A stretch of 64,000 nt of DNA from Actinomycetaceae bacterium (GTDB lineage Bacteria > Actinomycetota > Actinomycetes > Actinomycetales > Actinomycetaceae). The stretch's first letter is position 1. Every line of letters begins with the position of its first letter. Below the pieces are notes generated by a model. It saw only the letters and a list, made by a program, of their open reading frames with translations, ran no database searches and was not told the DNA's origin. Location of the stretch: NCBI GenBank assembly GCA_030528145.1, contig JAUMZK010000001.1:62001-126000 (forward strand), given 5' to 3'. The position numbers and the translations under genes are program-made. Positions 7,263 through 16,652 of the stretch are shown in pieces.

Positions 7263-9887
7263 GTGAGCAACAAACGCCTACTTTTGATTGACGGACATTC
7301 TTTGGCTTTCCGTGCCTTCTATGCCTTGCCCCCAGACAACTTTAAAACTGCTACGGGACAGCACACTAACGCCATTTTTGGTTTCCTTTCCATGCTGGCT
7401 CGAATGGTCGAGGACGAAGCCCCGACCGCCATTGCTGTCGCCTTTGATGTGTCTCGCTATTCCTTCCGAACCCGCGAATACGCCGATTACAAGGGCGGTC
7501 GGAAAGAAACTCCTGAAGAATTCAAAGATCAGGTTCCCCTGATAAAAGAAGCGTTGGACGCCCTCAGAATAAAATGGTTCGAAAAGGAAGATTATGAAGC
7601 AGACGACATTGTGGCGTCATTTGCGCGTGCCGGGGAAGTAGCAGGTTACGAGGTTATTATTTCTTCCGGGGACCGCGACACGTTCCAACTGGTAAACGAG
7701 CACGTAACCGTCCTCTACCCAGGAAAATCCACTGCAGACATGCGGCGCATGACTCCGGAAACAGTGCTAGCGCGCACTGGCGTAAGTCCTGCAAGATACC
7801 CGGAAGTTGCCGCCCTCGTAGGAGAAAAAGCAGACAATTTGCCGGGCGTTCCCGGAGTAGGGGACAAAACAGCCGCACAATGGTTAAACAAATACGATGG
7901 TTTGGACAATCTGTTGCGCAATGCTGACCAGATTGGTGGCAAACGGGGGGCGGCGCTGCGCGAGAGCATCGAAACCGTGAAGCTAAACCGGAAACTAAAC
8001 GCCCTGGTGACCGACCTGCCACTACCACCTGTAGATTCTTTGGGGGCAGGATGCGCCAACGCGACGGAACTTAACCACCTCTTTGATGCGTTGGAAATTA
8101 GTCGTTTGCGCACACGCTTGCTGGATGCCATGGCGGAGAAACCGGTAGTTGTGGTGAAAAATCCCACAGTGAAGGGGGAATTTGCAGAAAACGTGGATGT
8201 GCAAGGCTGGCTCGCGAACCTGGATCCTAATATTCCTGTTGGTTTGGTGGTCGAGGGCGATACTCGTCCACTTGGCAGCGTCGACCGGGTGGTATTAGCG
8301 CAAAATAATAGCGCCCTGGTTTGGCATGTGGGAAATACTGCAGCGTGGGACGCGCTCACCAGTTTTTTGGCAAAAAGTGGCGGAAAAATGTATGCGAACG
8401 ACGTCAAGGGGGCAGCTCACGCTCTGGGAGTGACACGTCTGCCCGTCAAAGACGTCCAGTTGGCGGCCTATCTGTGTAACGCAGACCAGCGCAGTTACGA
8501 CACTCCTACACTGGCAGCACAATACTTGGGGCGCACTCTTAGTGAACCCGAAGAAACTGGCATGTTGGATATGCTACAAGATGTTCCCACGCATCTATGC
8601 GAACAGGCGCAAGCCATAGCCGATCTAGCGGAACCGCTGTGGACGGAATTGGAAAACAAAGCAGCCGTGCCCTTGGTGGACTTAGAAACGCGCGTGCAAA
8701 AAGTTTTAACCGAACTGGAAAACACGGGCATTGCCATGGACCGTGACGAACTGCAAACTCAAGCCCGTGCCCTCCAAAAAGACGTCAAAACGCTGGAAGA
8801 ATCGGCTTACGCGGCTATTGGTCACAGCGTAAACCTGTCCAGTCCCAAACAGTTACAGACTGTGCTGTTCGAAGAACTGAAAATGCCGCCCACACGCAAA
8901 ACCAAGACTGGGTACACCACGAACGCCGCCGCCCTCGCGGAACTATTTGCAAAAACCGAGCACCCTTTCTTGGAAGCCCTGTTGGCGCACCGGGACCGCA
9001 TTAAACTGTTGCAAACTGTCATAGGTTTGCAAAAAGCCGTGCGCGCCGACGGACGCATCCACACTACTTTCCAGCAAACTGTGGCGGCCACCGGCAGATT
9101 GTCATCAACTGAACCGAATCTGCAAAACGTCCCCGCACGCACCGACCTCGGGCGGGCTATTCGGGGGGCTTTTGTCGGCGGTGATGGCTACGATCTGATT
9201 CTCACTGCAGACTATTCACAAATTGAAATGCGTCTGATGGCACACATGTCTGGTGATAAAGAGATTATTACCGCTTTTGGTGAGGGCGAAGACTTACATA
9301 AAACCATGGCTGCGATGGTATTTGAGGTAGATCCCGAGGACGTCACTAACGATTTGCGCAGCAAAATAAAGGCCACCAGTTACGGTCTGGCGTACGGATT
9401 GTCCGAATACGGGTTGTCGAAACAGTTGAAAATATCGGTAAAAGACGCGGCAAAGCTGCGTGAGCAGTATTTCGACCGCTTCGGGGGGATACAAAAATAC
9501 TTAGACTCACTGGTAAAACAAGCCCGCAAAGATGGTTACACGGAAACTATTCTCGGGAGGCGCCGTTACCTGCCCGACTTGAACTCAGAAAATAGGCAAC
9601 GCCGAGAGATGGCGGAACGTGCCGCCCTCAACGCCCCCATTCAAGGCAGCGCCGCAGACGTAATTAAGTTGGCAATGCTGGCAGTTGACAAAGAATTGAA
9701 GAGCATGCAGATGACATCGCGTATGTTGTTGCAGGTTCACGACGAATTAGTTTTTGAAACCACCGCAGCAGAATGTGAACAGTTGACTGCGCTCGTGCGC
9801 CGGGCGATGGCAAAACCCTTGGAATTGTCGGTACCTTTGGACGTGTCGGTGGGAGTGGGGAAAAATTGGCGGATGGCCGCCCACTAA
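7263..9887 (+). CDS. polA: DNA polymerase I
   Basis: Fills gaps in repair and removes RNA primers. The N-terminal 5'-3' exonuclease/flap domain is seen in LLIDGHSLAFRAFY, SSGDRDTFQLV and the H3TH stretch DNLPGVPGVGDKTA. The middle segment corresponds to the 3'-5' exonuclease domain but lacks its metal-binding acidic motifs, as in other actinobacterial Pol I, so proofreading is probably absent. The polymerase domain has motif A (DYSQIEMRLM, D650), the O-helix (KATSYGLAYG, about 703) and motif C (VHDELVFE, about 823). I chose GTG 7263 because the product then begins at the family N-terminus; ATG 7242 is possible but overlaps the divergent gene. Confidence 0.95.
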   Translation: MSNKRLLLIDGHSLAFRAFYALPPDNFKTATGQHTNAIFGFLSMLARMVEDEAPTAIAVAFDVSRYSFRTREYADYKGGRKETPEEFKDQVPLIKEALDALRIKWFEKEDYEADDIVASFARAGEVAGYEVIISSGDRDTFQLVNEHVTVLYPGKSTADMRRMTPETVLARTGVSPARYPEVAALVGEKADNLPGVPGVGDKTAAQWLNKYDGLDNLLRNADQIGGKRGAALRESIETVKLNRKLNALVTDLPLPPVDSLGAGCANATELNHLFDALEISRLRTRLLDAMAEKPVVVVKNPTVKGEFAENVDVQGWLANLDPNIPVGLVVEGDTRPLGSVDRVVLAQNNSALVWHVGNTAAWDALTSFLAKSGGKMYANDVKGAAHALGVTRLPVKDVQLAAYLCNADQRSYDTPTLAAQYLGRTLSEPEETGMLDMLQDVPTHLCEQAQAIADLAEPLWTELENKAAVPLVDLETRVQKVLTELENTGIAMDRDELQTQARALQKDVKTLEESAYAAIGHSVNLSSPKQLQTVLFEELKMPPTRKTKTGYTTNAAALAELFAKTEHPFLEALLAHRDRIKLLQTVIGLQKAVRADGRIHTTFQQTVAATGRLSSTEPNLQNVPARTDLGRAIRGAFVGGDGYDLILTADYSQIEMRLMAHMSGDKEIITAFGEGEDLHKTMAAMVFEVDPEDVTNDLRSKIKATSYGLAYGLSEYGLSKQLKISVKDAAKLREQYFDRFGGIQKYLDSLVKQARKDGYTETILGRRRYLPDLNSENRQRREMAERAALNAPIQGSAADVIKLAMLAVDKELKSMQMTSRMLLQVHDELVFETTAAECEQLTALVRRAMAKPLELSVPLDVSVGVGKNWRMAAH

Positions 9888-10001
9888 AATTGTGAAAATT
9901 TTTGCAAGTTGGCGACTACCTGATATTGTTGTCGAGTGTGCCCAACGGGCATACATTGTCCTGTCCATAATCTATCTATCCAATTCGGAGTCAATCACCA
10001 T

Positions 10002-11471
10002 ATGACTACCCCCAACTCGCCGCAGATCGAACAGGTCGCGGTAAACGACATCGGGTCTGAAGCAGACCTTCTCGCCGCAATCGACGAGACCATTAAGTAC
10101 TTCAATGATGGCGACATTGTTGAAGGCACCGTTGTTAAAGTCGACCGTGACGAGGTTCTTCTCGACATCGGTTACAAGACCGAAGGCGTAATTCTTTCGC
10201 GCGAACTTTCCATCAAGCATGACGTTGACCCTGATGACGTTGTGGCTGTGGGGGATCAAATCGAAGCCCTAGTTCTTCAAAAAGAAGACAAAGAGGGGCG
10301 ACTACTGCTCTCGAAGAAGCGTGCGCAATACGAACGCGCATGGGGATCTATCGAAAAAGTCAAGGAAGAAGGCGGTGTCGTTACCGGTACCGTCATCGAA
10401 GTGGTCAAGGGTGGCTTAATCGTAGACATCGGTCTGCGCGGCTTCCTACCGGCGTCCTTGGTGGAAATGCGTCGGGTACGCGACCTGCAACCTTACGTTG
10501 GTCGGGAACTCGAAGCCAAGATTATCGAACTGGACAAGAACCGCAACAACGTGGTTTTGTCCCGTCGCGCCTGGCTGGAACAGACCCAGTCCGAAGTACG
10601 TTCTACCTTCTTGCAAACCTTGCAAAAGGGACAGATCCGCAGTGGTGTGGTTTCCTCCATCGTCAATTTCGGTGCGTTTGTTGACCTGGGCGGCGTAGAC
10701 GGTCTGGTACACGTTTCTGAACTTTCCTGGAAGCACATCGACCATCCGTCCGAGGTTGTCGAAGTTGGCACTCCGGTTACTGTGGAAGTTCTAGACGTCG
10801 ACATGGACCGCGAACGCGTGTCGTTGTCCCTAAAGGCAACCCAAGAAGATCCGTGGCAAACCTTTGCCCGCACTCACGCTATTGGGCAAGTTGTTCCTGG
10901 TCGCGTCACCAAACTCGTTCCGTTCGGTGCGTTTGTGCGCGTCGAGGACGGCATCGAAGGTTTGGTACACATTTCCGAACTGGCTGTTCGCCACGTCGAA
11001 ATGCCGGAACAGGTTGTCAAGGTTGGCAGCGAAATATTCGTCAAAGTAATTGATATTGACCTGGAACGTCGGCGCATCAGTCTGTCTTTGAAGCAAGCCA
11101 ACGAAGGTGTGGACCCGGTGTCCGAAGACTTCGATCCCTCGCTCTACGGTATGGCTGCAGAATACGACGAGGATGGCAACTACAAGTACCCTGAAGGCTT
11201 TGACCCTGAAACTAACGAATGGTTGGAAGGCTACGAAGCGCAACGTGAAGCTTGGGAAGCAGAATACGCTGCCGCTCACGCTCGTTGGGAAGCTCACAAG
11301 GAACAGGTGGCGCAAGCTCTGGAAGCAGATCGCGAAGCTGCTGCCGCAGCTCCGATCGAAGAAACTGCGTCATACTCCTCTGCTGGCGAAACTACCACAC
11401 AAGAATCTGCTGGTACTCTTGCCACCGACGAGGCACTTGCCGCTCTTCGCGAAAAACTGACTGGTAACTAA
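10002..11471 (+). CDS. rpsA: 30S ribosomal protein S1
   Basis: S1 binds mRNA leaders on the 30S subunit. The 489-residue protein has four S1 (OB-fold) repeats beginning near residues 35, 120, 205 and 290; the third and fourth carry the classic GAFVDLGGVDGLVHVSELS and GAFVRVEDGIEGLVHISEL cores. The acidic C-terminal tail rich in Glu and Ala (about 375-489) is typical of high-G+C Gram-positives. ATG 10002 is preceded by CGGAG at a long spacing of 11 bases. Codon choice is strongly biased, as expected for a highly expressed gene. A strong terminator follows. Confidence 0.97.
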   Translation: MTTPNSPQIEQVAVNDIGSEADLLAAIDETIKYFNDGDIVEGTVVKVDRDEVLLDIGYKTEGVILSRELSIKHDVDPDDVVAVGDQIEALVLQKEDKEGRLLLSKKRAQYERAWGSIEKVKEEGGVVTGTVIEVVKGGLIVDIGLRGFLPASLVEMRRVRDLQPYVGRELEAKIIELDKNRNNVVLSRRAWLEQTQSEVRSTFLQTLQKGQIRSGVVSSIVNFGAFVDLGGVDGLVHVSELSWKHIDHPSEVVEVGTPVTVEVLDVDMDRERVSLSLKATQEDPWQTFARTHAIGQVVPGRVTKLVPFGAFVRVEDGIEGLVHISELAVRHVEMPEQVVKVGSEIFVKVIDIDLERRRISLSLKQANEGVDPVSEDFDPSLYGMAAEYDEDGNYKYPEGFDPETNEWLEGYEAQREAWEAEYAAAHARWEAHKEQVAQALEADREAAAAAPIEETASYSSAGETTTQESAGTLATDEALAALREKLTGN

Positions 11472-11485
11472 TCTTAAACCAGACA

Positions 11486-11523
11486 ATGCCCACGCCCAAC
11501 CGGTAAGGTTAGGGCGTGGGCAT
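11486..11523 (+). terminator. Rho-independent terminator of rpsA
   Basis: ATGCCCACGCCC (11486-11497) pairs perfectly with GGGCGTGGGCAT (11512-11523). The loop holds a further AACC/GGTT pairing. TTTT follows at once. Confidence 0.92.
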
Positions 11524-11530
11524 TTTTCAT

Positions 11531-11542
11531 TACAGTAATTTT
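11531..11542 (+). promoter_or_regulatory. Candidate -10 element of a leaderless coaE transcript
   Basis: TACAGT at 11531-11536 is six bases before GTG 11543. It begins four bases after the T-run of the rpsA terminator, so coaE could be re-initiated right behind the terminator. This supports GTG 11543 as the coaE start over the GTG at 11516, which lies inside the terminator stem. Confidence 0.45.
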
Positions 11543-12130
11543 GTGCCCGGTCCGCGTTTGGCGGTTACCGGTGGAATTGGCAGCGGCAAGTCAACCATTG
11601 CGAAAATGCTTTCTCAGCTCGGCGCACACGTTATTAGTGCTGACGAAATCTCCCACCGTCTGCTAGGAGAAGGCGGTAGGGCAGTCGCCCTCGTAACAAA
11701 AGCATTCGGAACCCAAGTGCTCACCGACGGACGTGTGGACAGGAAAAAACTTGCGCACATCGTGTTTTCAAACGCCGATAAGAAACAAATGTTAGAAGAA
11801 ATAATGCATCCGTTAATCCAGGTGGAGGCGGCGGATTTTTTGCGCTTACCTGGAATTAGGGTTTACGACGTCCCGCTGCTCGCAGAAGGAGGGGACGAAC
11901 AGCAGGTAAATCCTTTCGACGTGATAATAAATGTGTGGGTTCCGCTAAAATACCGTTTACAACGTTTGGCGCAGCGAGGACAAAAGGATGCGCAGGCGCG
12001 GATAAAAGTACAAGCAAGGGACTGGCAGCGTTTCGCCCTCGCCAACGTAATAGTCGACAATTCCGGTACGAAAGACGAAGTGTTCACTGCAATCCAGAAG
12101 GAACTTTGGCCAAAGTTGAGCAACCTATGA
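11543..12130 (+). CDS. coaE: Dephospho-CoA kinase
   Basis: Phosphorylates dephospho-CoA, the last step of coenzyme A synthesis. The 195-residue protein starts with [13 protein letters not shown], a P-loop, followed by the [10 protein letters not shown] segment that binds the acceptor and the YDVPLLAE strand typical of CoaE. The C-terminal uridine-binding-like extension found in mycobacterial CoaE is absent. No Shine-Dalgarno sequence precedes the chosen start. The stop codon overlaps the uvrB start as ATGA, so uvrB is translationally coupled. The rpsA-coaE-uvrB order is conserved in actinobacteria. Confidence 0.92.
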   Translation: MPGPRLAVTGGIGSGKSTIAKMLSQLGAHVISADEISHRLLGEGGRAVALVTKAFGTQVLTDGRVDRKKLAHIVFSNADKKQMLEEIMHPLIQVEAADFLRLPGIRVYDVPLLAEGGDEQQVNPFDVIINVWVPLKYRLQRLAQRGQKDAQARIKVQARDWQRFALANVIVDNSGTKDEVFTAIQKELWPKLSNL

Positions 12131-14199
12131 ACATTCCTGAAATAGAACGCATTTACAAACCATTTGAAGTAATATCAGAATTTACTCCCAGTGGGGATCA
12201 GCCAAAAGCTATTGCAGAGCTGGCAGAACGCATTAACAATGGTGAAAAAGATATTGTTTTAATGGGAGCAACGGGCACCGGTAAATCTGCTACAGCAGCC
12301 TGGCTAATTGAACAAATACAGCGTCCCACTTTGGTAATGGAACCGAATAAAACTTTGGCGGCGCAGCTGACTGCGGAATTTCGGGAACTATTGCCGAACA
12401 ATGCTGTGGAATATTTTGTTAGTTACTACGACTACTATCAACCCGAAGCCTACGTGCCCCAAACAGACACGTATATCGAAAAAGATTCTTCGATAAACGA
12501 CGAGGTCGAACGGTTACGTCACAGTGCTACTAACTCGTTGCTGACTCGCCGTGATACCGTGGTAGTTTCTTCTGTTTCTTGCATATACGGTTTGGGCACA
12601 CCCCAAGAATATGTGGCACGCATGGTCCCTCTCGAAGTTGGTATGCAAGTAGATCGGGACGAGTTATTAAAGCGTTTCGTACAGATGCAGTATTTGCGCA
12701 ACGATATGGCATTTACGCGCGGAACATTTCGCGTACGCGGCGATACCATTGAAATAATTCCCGTTTATGAAGAATTAGCCATTCGCATTGAAATGTTTGG
12801 TGACGAAATTGAGTCCCTTACAACTCTTCACCCCTTAACCGGTAAGACGATTCGCGAAGAAGAACAAGTGTTTTTGTTTCCCGCTTCGCACTACGTTGCG
12901 GGCAAAGAAAGAATGGAACGCGCCATTGCGGGCATAGAAGCCGAACTTCAGCAGCGTCTTACCGAACTGACGCGACAAAACAAGTTACTGGAAGCGCAAC
13001 GCCTCAAAATGCGCACAACCTACGACCTCGAAATGCTGCGCGAAGTCGGAACTTGCGCTGGTATTGAAAACTACTCGCGGCATATTGACGGCCGTGAAGC
13101 AGGTACCCCACCGAATACGTTACTTGATTACTTCCCTGAAGACTTCGTCCTCATAATTGACGAATCCCACGTGACTGTGCCACAAATAGGCGCAATGTTT
13201 GCTGGGGACATGTCCCGCAAACGTACGCTGGTAGATCACGGATTTCGCCTCCCCTCCGCCCTCGATAACCGCCCCTTAAAATGGGAAGAATTTTTAGAGC
13301 GCATCGGACAAACCGTCTACCTGTCAGCTACGCCCGGTCCGTACGAACTATCCCAAGCAGATGGCGTAGTGGAGCAGATTATTCGTCCTACCGGACTGGT
13401 GGATCCGCTAGTGGTAGTAAAACCCACTGACGGGCAAATTGATGACCTACTGGGCGAAATAACAGAGCGCACGGAACGCGACGAACGCGTATTAGTAACT
13501 ACGCTGACGAAAAAAATGGCGGAGGACCTGACGGACTACTTTTCACAAAGGGGCGTGCGCGTTGAATACCTGCATTCGGATGTGGACACGTTGCGTCGCG
13601 TGGAATTGCTACGCGAACTGCGGCAAGGCAAATTCGACGTGTTGGTAGGCATCAACCTGCTGCGTGAGGGGCTGGACTTACCGGAAGTGTCGTTAGTAGC
13701 AATATTGGATGCGGACAAAGAGGGCTTTTTGCGTTCCACAACGTCACTGATTCAGACAATTGGGCGTGCCGCACGTAATGTGTCCGGGCAAGTTCACATG
13801 TATGCGGACAACATCACTGACTCGATGCGCCAAGCAATTGATGAAACTAACCGTCGCCGAGAAATCCAAATTGCCTATAACAAAGAAAAAGGTATCGACC
13901 CGCAGCCGCTGCGAAAGAAAATTTCCGATGTCACGGACATGTTGGCGCGCGAGGACGTCGACACTAAGACTTTACTTGAGGGCGGGTATCGCCGGGCGGG
14001 CAAAGCACCAGAAGCAAAAGCTTCGGTGCGTGAACGCCTCGCTGGGACTGCGCAAGCCGACCTGGTGGCGTTAATAGAGGAGCTGAGCGACCAAATGCAT
14101 GTGGCTGCAGAAGAACTGCAATTCGAGATTGCCGCCCGGTTGCGCGACGAAATTGCGGAACTGAAAAAGGAACTGCGGCAAATGCGTAACGCACTATAG
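12127..14199 (+). CDS. uvrB: Excinuclease ABC subunit B
   Basis: UvrB is the damage-verifying helicase-like subunit of nucleotide excision repair. The 690-residue protein has Walker [14 protein letters not shown], the beta-hairpin region [19 protein letters not shown] that inserts at lesions, the DEAD-like LIIDESHV, helicase motif [11 protein letters not shown], and motifs V and VI ([24 protein letters not shown]). A UVR domain that contacts UvrC closes the C-terminus ([20 protein letters not shown]). The ATG overlaps the coaE stop by four bases. uvrA and uvrC also lie in this window. Confidence 0.98.
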   Translation: MNIPEIERIYKPFEVISEFTPSGDQPKAIAELAERINNGEKDIVLMGATGTGKSATAAWLIEQIQRPTLVMEPNKTLAAQLTAEFRELLPNNAVEYFVSYYDYYQPEAYVPQTDTYIEKDSSINDEVERLRHSATNSLLTRRDTVVVSSVSCIYGLGTPQEYVARMVPLEVGMQVDRDELLKRFVQMQYLRNDMAFTRGTFRVRGDTIEIIPVYEELAIRIEMFGDEIESLTTLHPLTGKTIREEEQVFLFPASHYVAGKERMERAIAGIEAELQQRLTELTRQNKLLEAQRLKMRTTYDLEMLREVGTCAGIENYSRHIDGREAGTPPNTLLDYFPEDFVLIIDESHVTVPQIGAMFAGDMSRKRTLVDHGFRLPSALDNRPLKWEEFLERIGQTVYLSATPGPYELSQADGVVEQIIRPTGLVDPLVVVKPTDGQIDDLLGEITERTERDERVLVTTLTKKMAEDLTDYFSQRGVRVEYLHSDVDTLRRVELLRELRQGKFDVLVGINLLREGLDLPEVSLVAILDADKEGFLRSTTSLIQTIGRAARNVSGQVHMYADNITDSMRQAIDETNRRREIQIAYNKEKGIDPQPLRKKISDVTDMLAREDVDTKTLLEGGYRRAGKAPEAKASVRERLAGTAQADLVALIEELSDQMHVAAEELQFEIAARLRDEIAELKKELRQMRNAL

Positions 14200-14266
14200 C
14201 GGGAAAGCAGTCACAAAATAAAGAAAATTTGGGCACGCCACTGCACGAACCAGTAGTATTGGGGGC

Positions 14267-14376
14267 GGAGGGGAGTATTTCCACCAATTTCGGGGTCGTC
14301 ATCACGACAGCAGTCCGGTCCCGAAGCCTGACAGGCGGAAAGAGACCTCCGGAATTTTGTCTACCGGAGGAACTTC
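14267..14376 (+). promoter_or_regulatory. yybP-ykoY (manganese) riboswitch controlling terC
   Basis: The leader carries the conserved pieces of the yybP-ykoY aptamer in order: GGGGAGTA (14270-14277), GTCGTCA (14295-14301), CTGACAGG (about 14328) and GAGACCTCC (14342-14350). Stem P1 forms from GGAGG (14267-14271) and CCTCC (14346-14350). The same 3' strand, extended to CCTCCGG (14346-14352), is a perfect 7-bp complement of CCGGAGG (14364-14370), which contains the terC ribosome binding site. Metal-bound P1 would free the binding site and metal-free RNA would hide it. TerC-family manganese exporters are established targets of this riboswitch class; the switching mechanism is inferred from the pairing. 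Confidence 0.82.
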
Positions 14377-15354
14377 ATGCAGGTACATATATCAGGTTGG
14401 ATCGTCCTCGGCGTAATAGTAGTAGGAATGGTCGTTTTCGACATTTTTGCGCACATTCGCAGCCCCCACGAACCCACTATTAAAGAGTCAGCTATTTGGT
14501 CGTCTATATACATTGGTTTTGGTTTGGCGTTCGGGCTATTAGTTTGGGCAGCGTGGGGAGGACGTTACGCGCTAGAATACTATGCAGGTTACTTGACCGA
14601 AGAATCATTATCTTTGGATAATCTGTTTGTATTCATTATTATAATTACGGCGTTTCGGGTTCCCAGGCGCGACCAACAACGCGTACTGCTGTGGGGAATA
14701 GTATTTGCGCTGATATTGCGCTTTACCTTTATTTTGTTGGGCGCCGCCGCAGTGAATGCCTTTGCGGGCATATTTTACGTTTTCGGATTCTTCCTTATTT
14801 ATACTGCCATCAAGCAGGTAAGGGATGGTATGGGAGATGACGAGGACGAATACAGCGAAGGGCGTTTTACCCGCGTAATGCGCAAAATATTCCCCGTTAC
14901 CGAGGGGTTTGTGGGGGATAAGTTTTTCCATCGGCATAGCGGAAAAACCTACATTACTCCGATGTTCCTGTGTCTAATTGCCATTGGTTCAACCGATCTG
15001 ATGTTTGCTATGGATTCCATTCCGGCAATTTTTGGTCTGACTCGCGAACCGTTTTTAGTGTTCGCCACTAATGCTTTTAGTTTATTGGGACTGCGCCAAC
15101 TTTACTTCTTATTAGACGGCTTGTTGCAGCGTTTAGTCTTCTTAAATTGGGGGCTTGGTGCCATACTAGGTTTCATTGGCGTTAAACTAATTGTTCACGC
15201 TTTACATGAGGCTCCTATTTTCGGTTCACAGAACTGGGCACACGCAATTCCAGAACCGTCAATCGGCGTGTCTATCACTTTCATAGCCGTAGTGTTAGTA
15301 CTAACTACAATCGCATCGTTGTGGTACACACGCCGACTGGAACGGTCAAATTAG
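14377..15354 (+). CDS. TerC-family membrane protein, probable manganese exporter
   Basis: A 325-residue integral membrane protein with about eight or nine hydrophobic segments. The two acidic TerC motifs, ESLSLDNLFVF (about residues 73-83) and STDLMFAMDSIPAIF (about 206-220), are intact and carry the Asp residues expected to bind a divalent metal. Families of this type export Mn2+ or supply it to secreted enzymes. The yybP-ykoY leader makes a manganese role the best explanation. GGAGG lies six bases before the ATG. The gene ends by overlapping the convergent hydrolase gene by four bases, with no separate terminator between them. Confidence 0.9.
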   Translation: MQVHISGWIVLGVIVVGMVVFDIFAHIRSPHEPTIKESAIWSSIYIGFGLAFGLLVWAAWGGRYALEYYAGYLTEESLSLDNLFVFIIIITAFRVPRRDQQRVLLWGIVFALILRFTFILLGAAAVNAFAGIFYVFGFFLIYTAIKQVRDGMGDDEDEYSEGRFTRVMRKIFPVTEGFVGDKFFHRHSGKTYITPMFLCLIAIGSTDLMFAMDSIPAIFGLTREPFLVFATNAFSLLGLRQLYFLLDGLLQRLVFLNWGLGAILGFIGVKLIVHALHEAPIFGSQNWAHAIPEPSIGVSITFIAVVLVLTTIASLWYTRRLERSN

Positions 15355-16652
15355 GCGCGCCAACCGCTCATTTGCAGCAGCTTTTCTACCATGTTCGAAC
15401 ATGTGCGTATGCCGTCGTGTTGGAACTCATTAGTTTCTAGCAAGCGTATTCCGGCAATGTGGTCAGCGGTTTTCAGTGACAGTTCATGGGGCACAAACAT
15501 GTCGTTTACGTAAACGGCAGCGGCAACTGGGACGGTATTTTTCTGGAGGACGCCCGGCAGGTACGTTTCTGACCATTCAGCTTGATTTGCCATTGCGTCC
15601 ATTATTTCGACAGTTCCAGATAACGCCGGGTCTGCAAGGAATACTTCCCGACTGATGTGTTCACCCGTCAAATAATACGGATTATTGCCGGTGGGGTCGG
15701 CATCTATAGCAAAACCATCAATCTTTGCTCGCAAGCGATCTGCGGACCATCGCGTCGCTTTCCCGGCACTAAAGCAGCTGGCTCCGGCGTAAATGGGCTC
15801 GTGAATGAGCGCGTAGAGTGGGGCAGCAGCGTGGGAAATAATGTCCGCAGTTTCCCACAAGAAATTCGGGCTGAGCCTGCGCCTGTGAGCAGCCGACCCT
15901 GCGAATGGGTCCTCAAACAAGTAGTGCAACCGATCAAAACCAGTTGTTGTTCCCAACCCTAAACCAGTTTGTCGCAACCTGGTAGTGGTGAGGATTTCCC
16001 CGGTAGGCAGGGTTTCGTCATGTTCTAAAATATGTTCGGCTACAGCCCGGATATTGTGCGCCGTGCCGGGGTAGACTGCCTCCAATTGTGCGTTTCGTTT
16101 GGCTGTTTGCTGATAAGTGCGTTCGTAAATGTCGTCAATGTAGCCAAGGTGCGGCAGACCGCCAGTGAGAGCAGCCCGGCAAACGCCCTCGGGAAACAAA
16201 GAAAGGTAGGCAGTAATACAAAAACCACCGAAAGATTGCCCCACTAAGGTCCACGGCTCGGCTCCAAGTTGCGCGCGCAAAGCTTCACAGTCGGCCACAA
16301 TGGAATCTTGTCGGAAGTAACTAAGGTAGGTAGCTGCCGCTTGCGGATCTGTGAAATCGGCTAGCATGCGAGAATCTATCGGGGCAGATAGCCCGGTACC
16401 GCGTTGGTCAATTTGGATCACTCGAAAATGGTCTAACGCCCAGTCCATCCACCCCGAGGGTGCTGTCGGACGCATTCCTAAAGTCCCCGGACCACCCTGC
16501 AAATAAAGCAGTCGCGGCTTGTCGGCATAACGAACGTATTCGCGCGAAAAGAAGGGAATAGTGCGTCCATCTACATGGCGGAAATCGAGCGGCACATCCA
16601 CCCACCGCTCAATCAGATGAATGCCATACATATCAAATTCTGTGGTTTTCAA
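15351..16652 (-). CDS. Alpha/beta hydrolase of the proline iminopeptidase (S33) type
   Basis: The 433-residue protein has the S33 layout: oxyanion region LLYLQGGPGTLGMRP, QIDQRGTGLSAPI, nucleophile elbow VGQSFGGFCITAYLS (Ser near residue 162), and a late Asp/His region (VNDMFVP, NEFQHDGIR). S33 enzymes remove N-terminal proline or other residues from peptides or amides; the substrate here is unknown. No signal peptide is seen. I take the TTG at 16652 as start: it overlaps the stop of the upstream transporter gene as TTGA and has AAAGGA about eight bases before it, so the two genes are translationally coupled. The 3' end overlaps terC. Confidence 0.85.
   Translation of the reverse strand: MKTTEFDMYGIHLIERWVDVPLDFRHVDGRTIPFFSREYVRYADKPRLLYLQGGPGTLGMRPTAPSGWMDWALDHFRVIQIDQRGTGLSAPIDSRMLADFTDPQAAATYLSYFRQDSIVADCEALRAQLGAEPWTLVGQSFGGFCITAYLSLFPEGVCRAALTGGLPHLGYIDDIYERTYQQTAKRNAQLEAVYPGTAHNIRAVAEHILEHDETLPTGEILTTTRLRQTGLGLGTTTGFDRLHYLFEDPFAGSAAHRRRLSPNFLWETADIISHAAAPLYALIHEPIYAGASCFSAGKATRWSADRLRAKIDGFAIDADPTGNNPYYLTGEHISREVFLADPALSGTVEIMDAMANQAEWSETYLPGVLQKNTVPVAAAVYVNDMFVPHELSLKTADHIAGIRLLETNEFQHDGIRTCSNMVEKLLQMSGWRA

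Noticed and set aside
11935-12126. Longer uvrB reading frame starting inside coaE
   Set aside because: The extension lies in another frame of coaE, and the UvrB family start is at ATG 12127, which overlaps the coaE stop.
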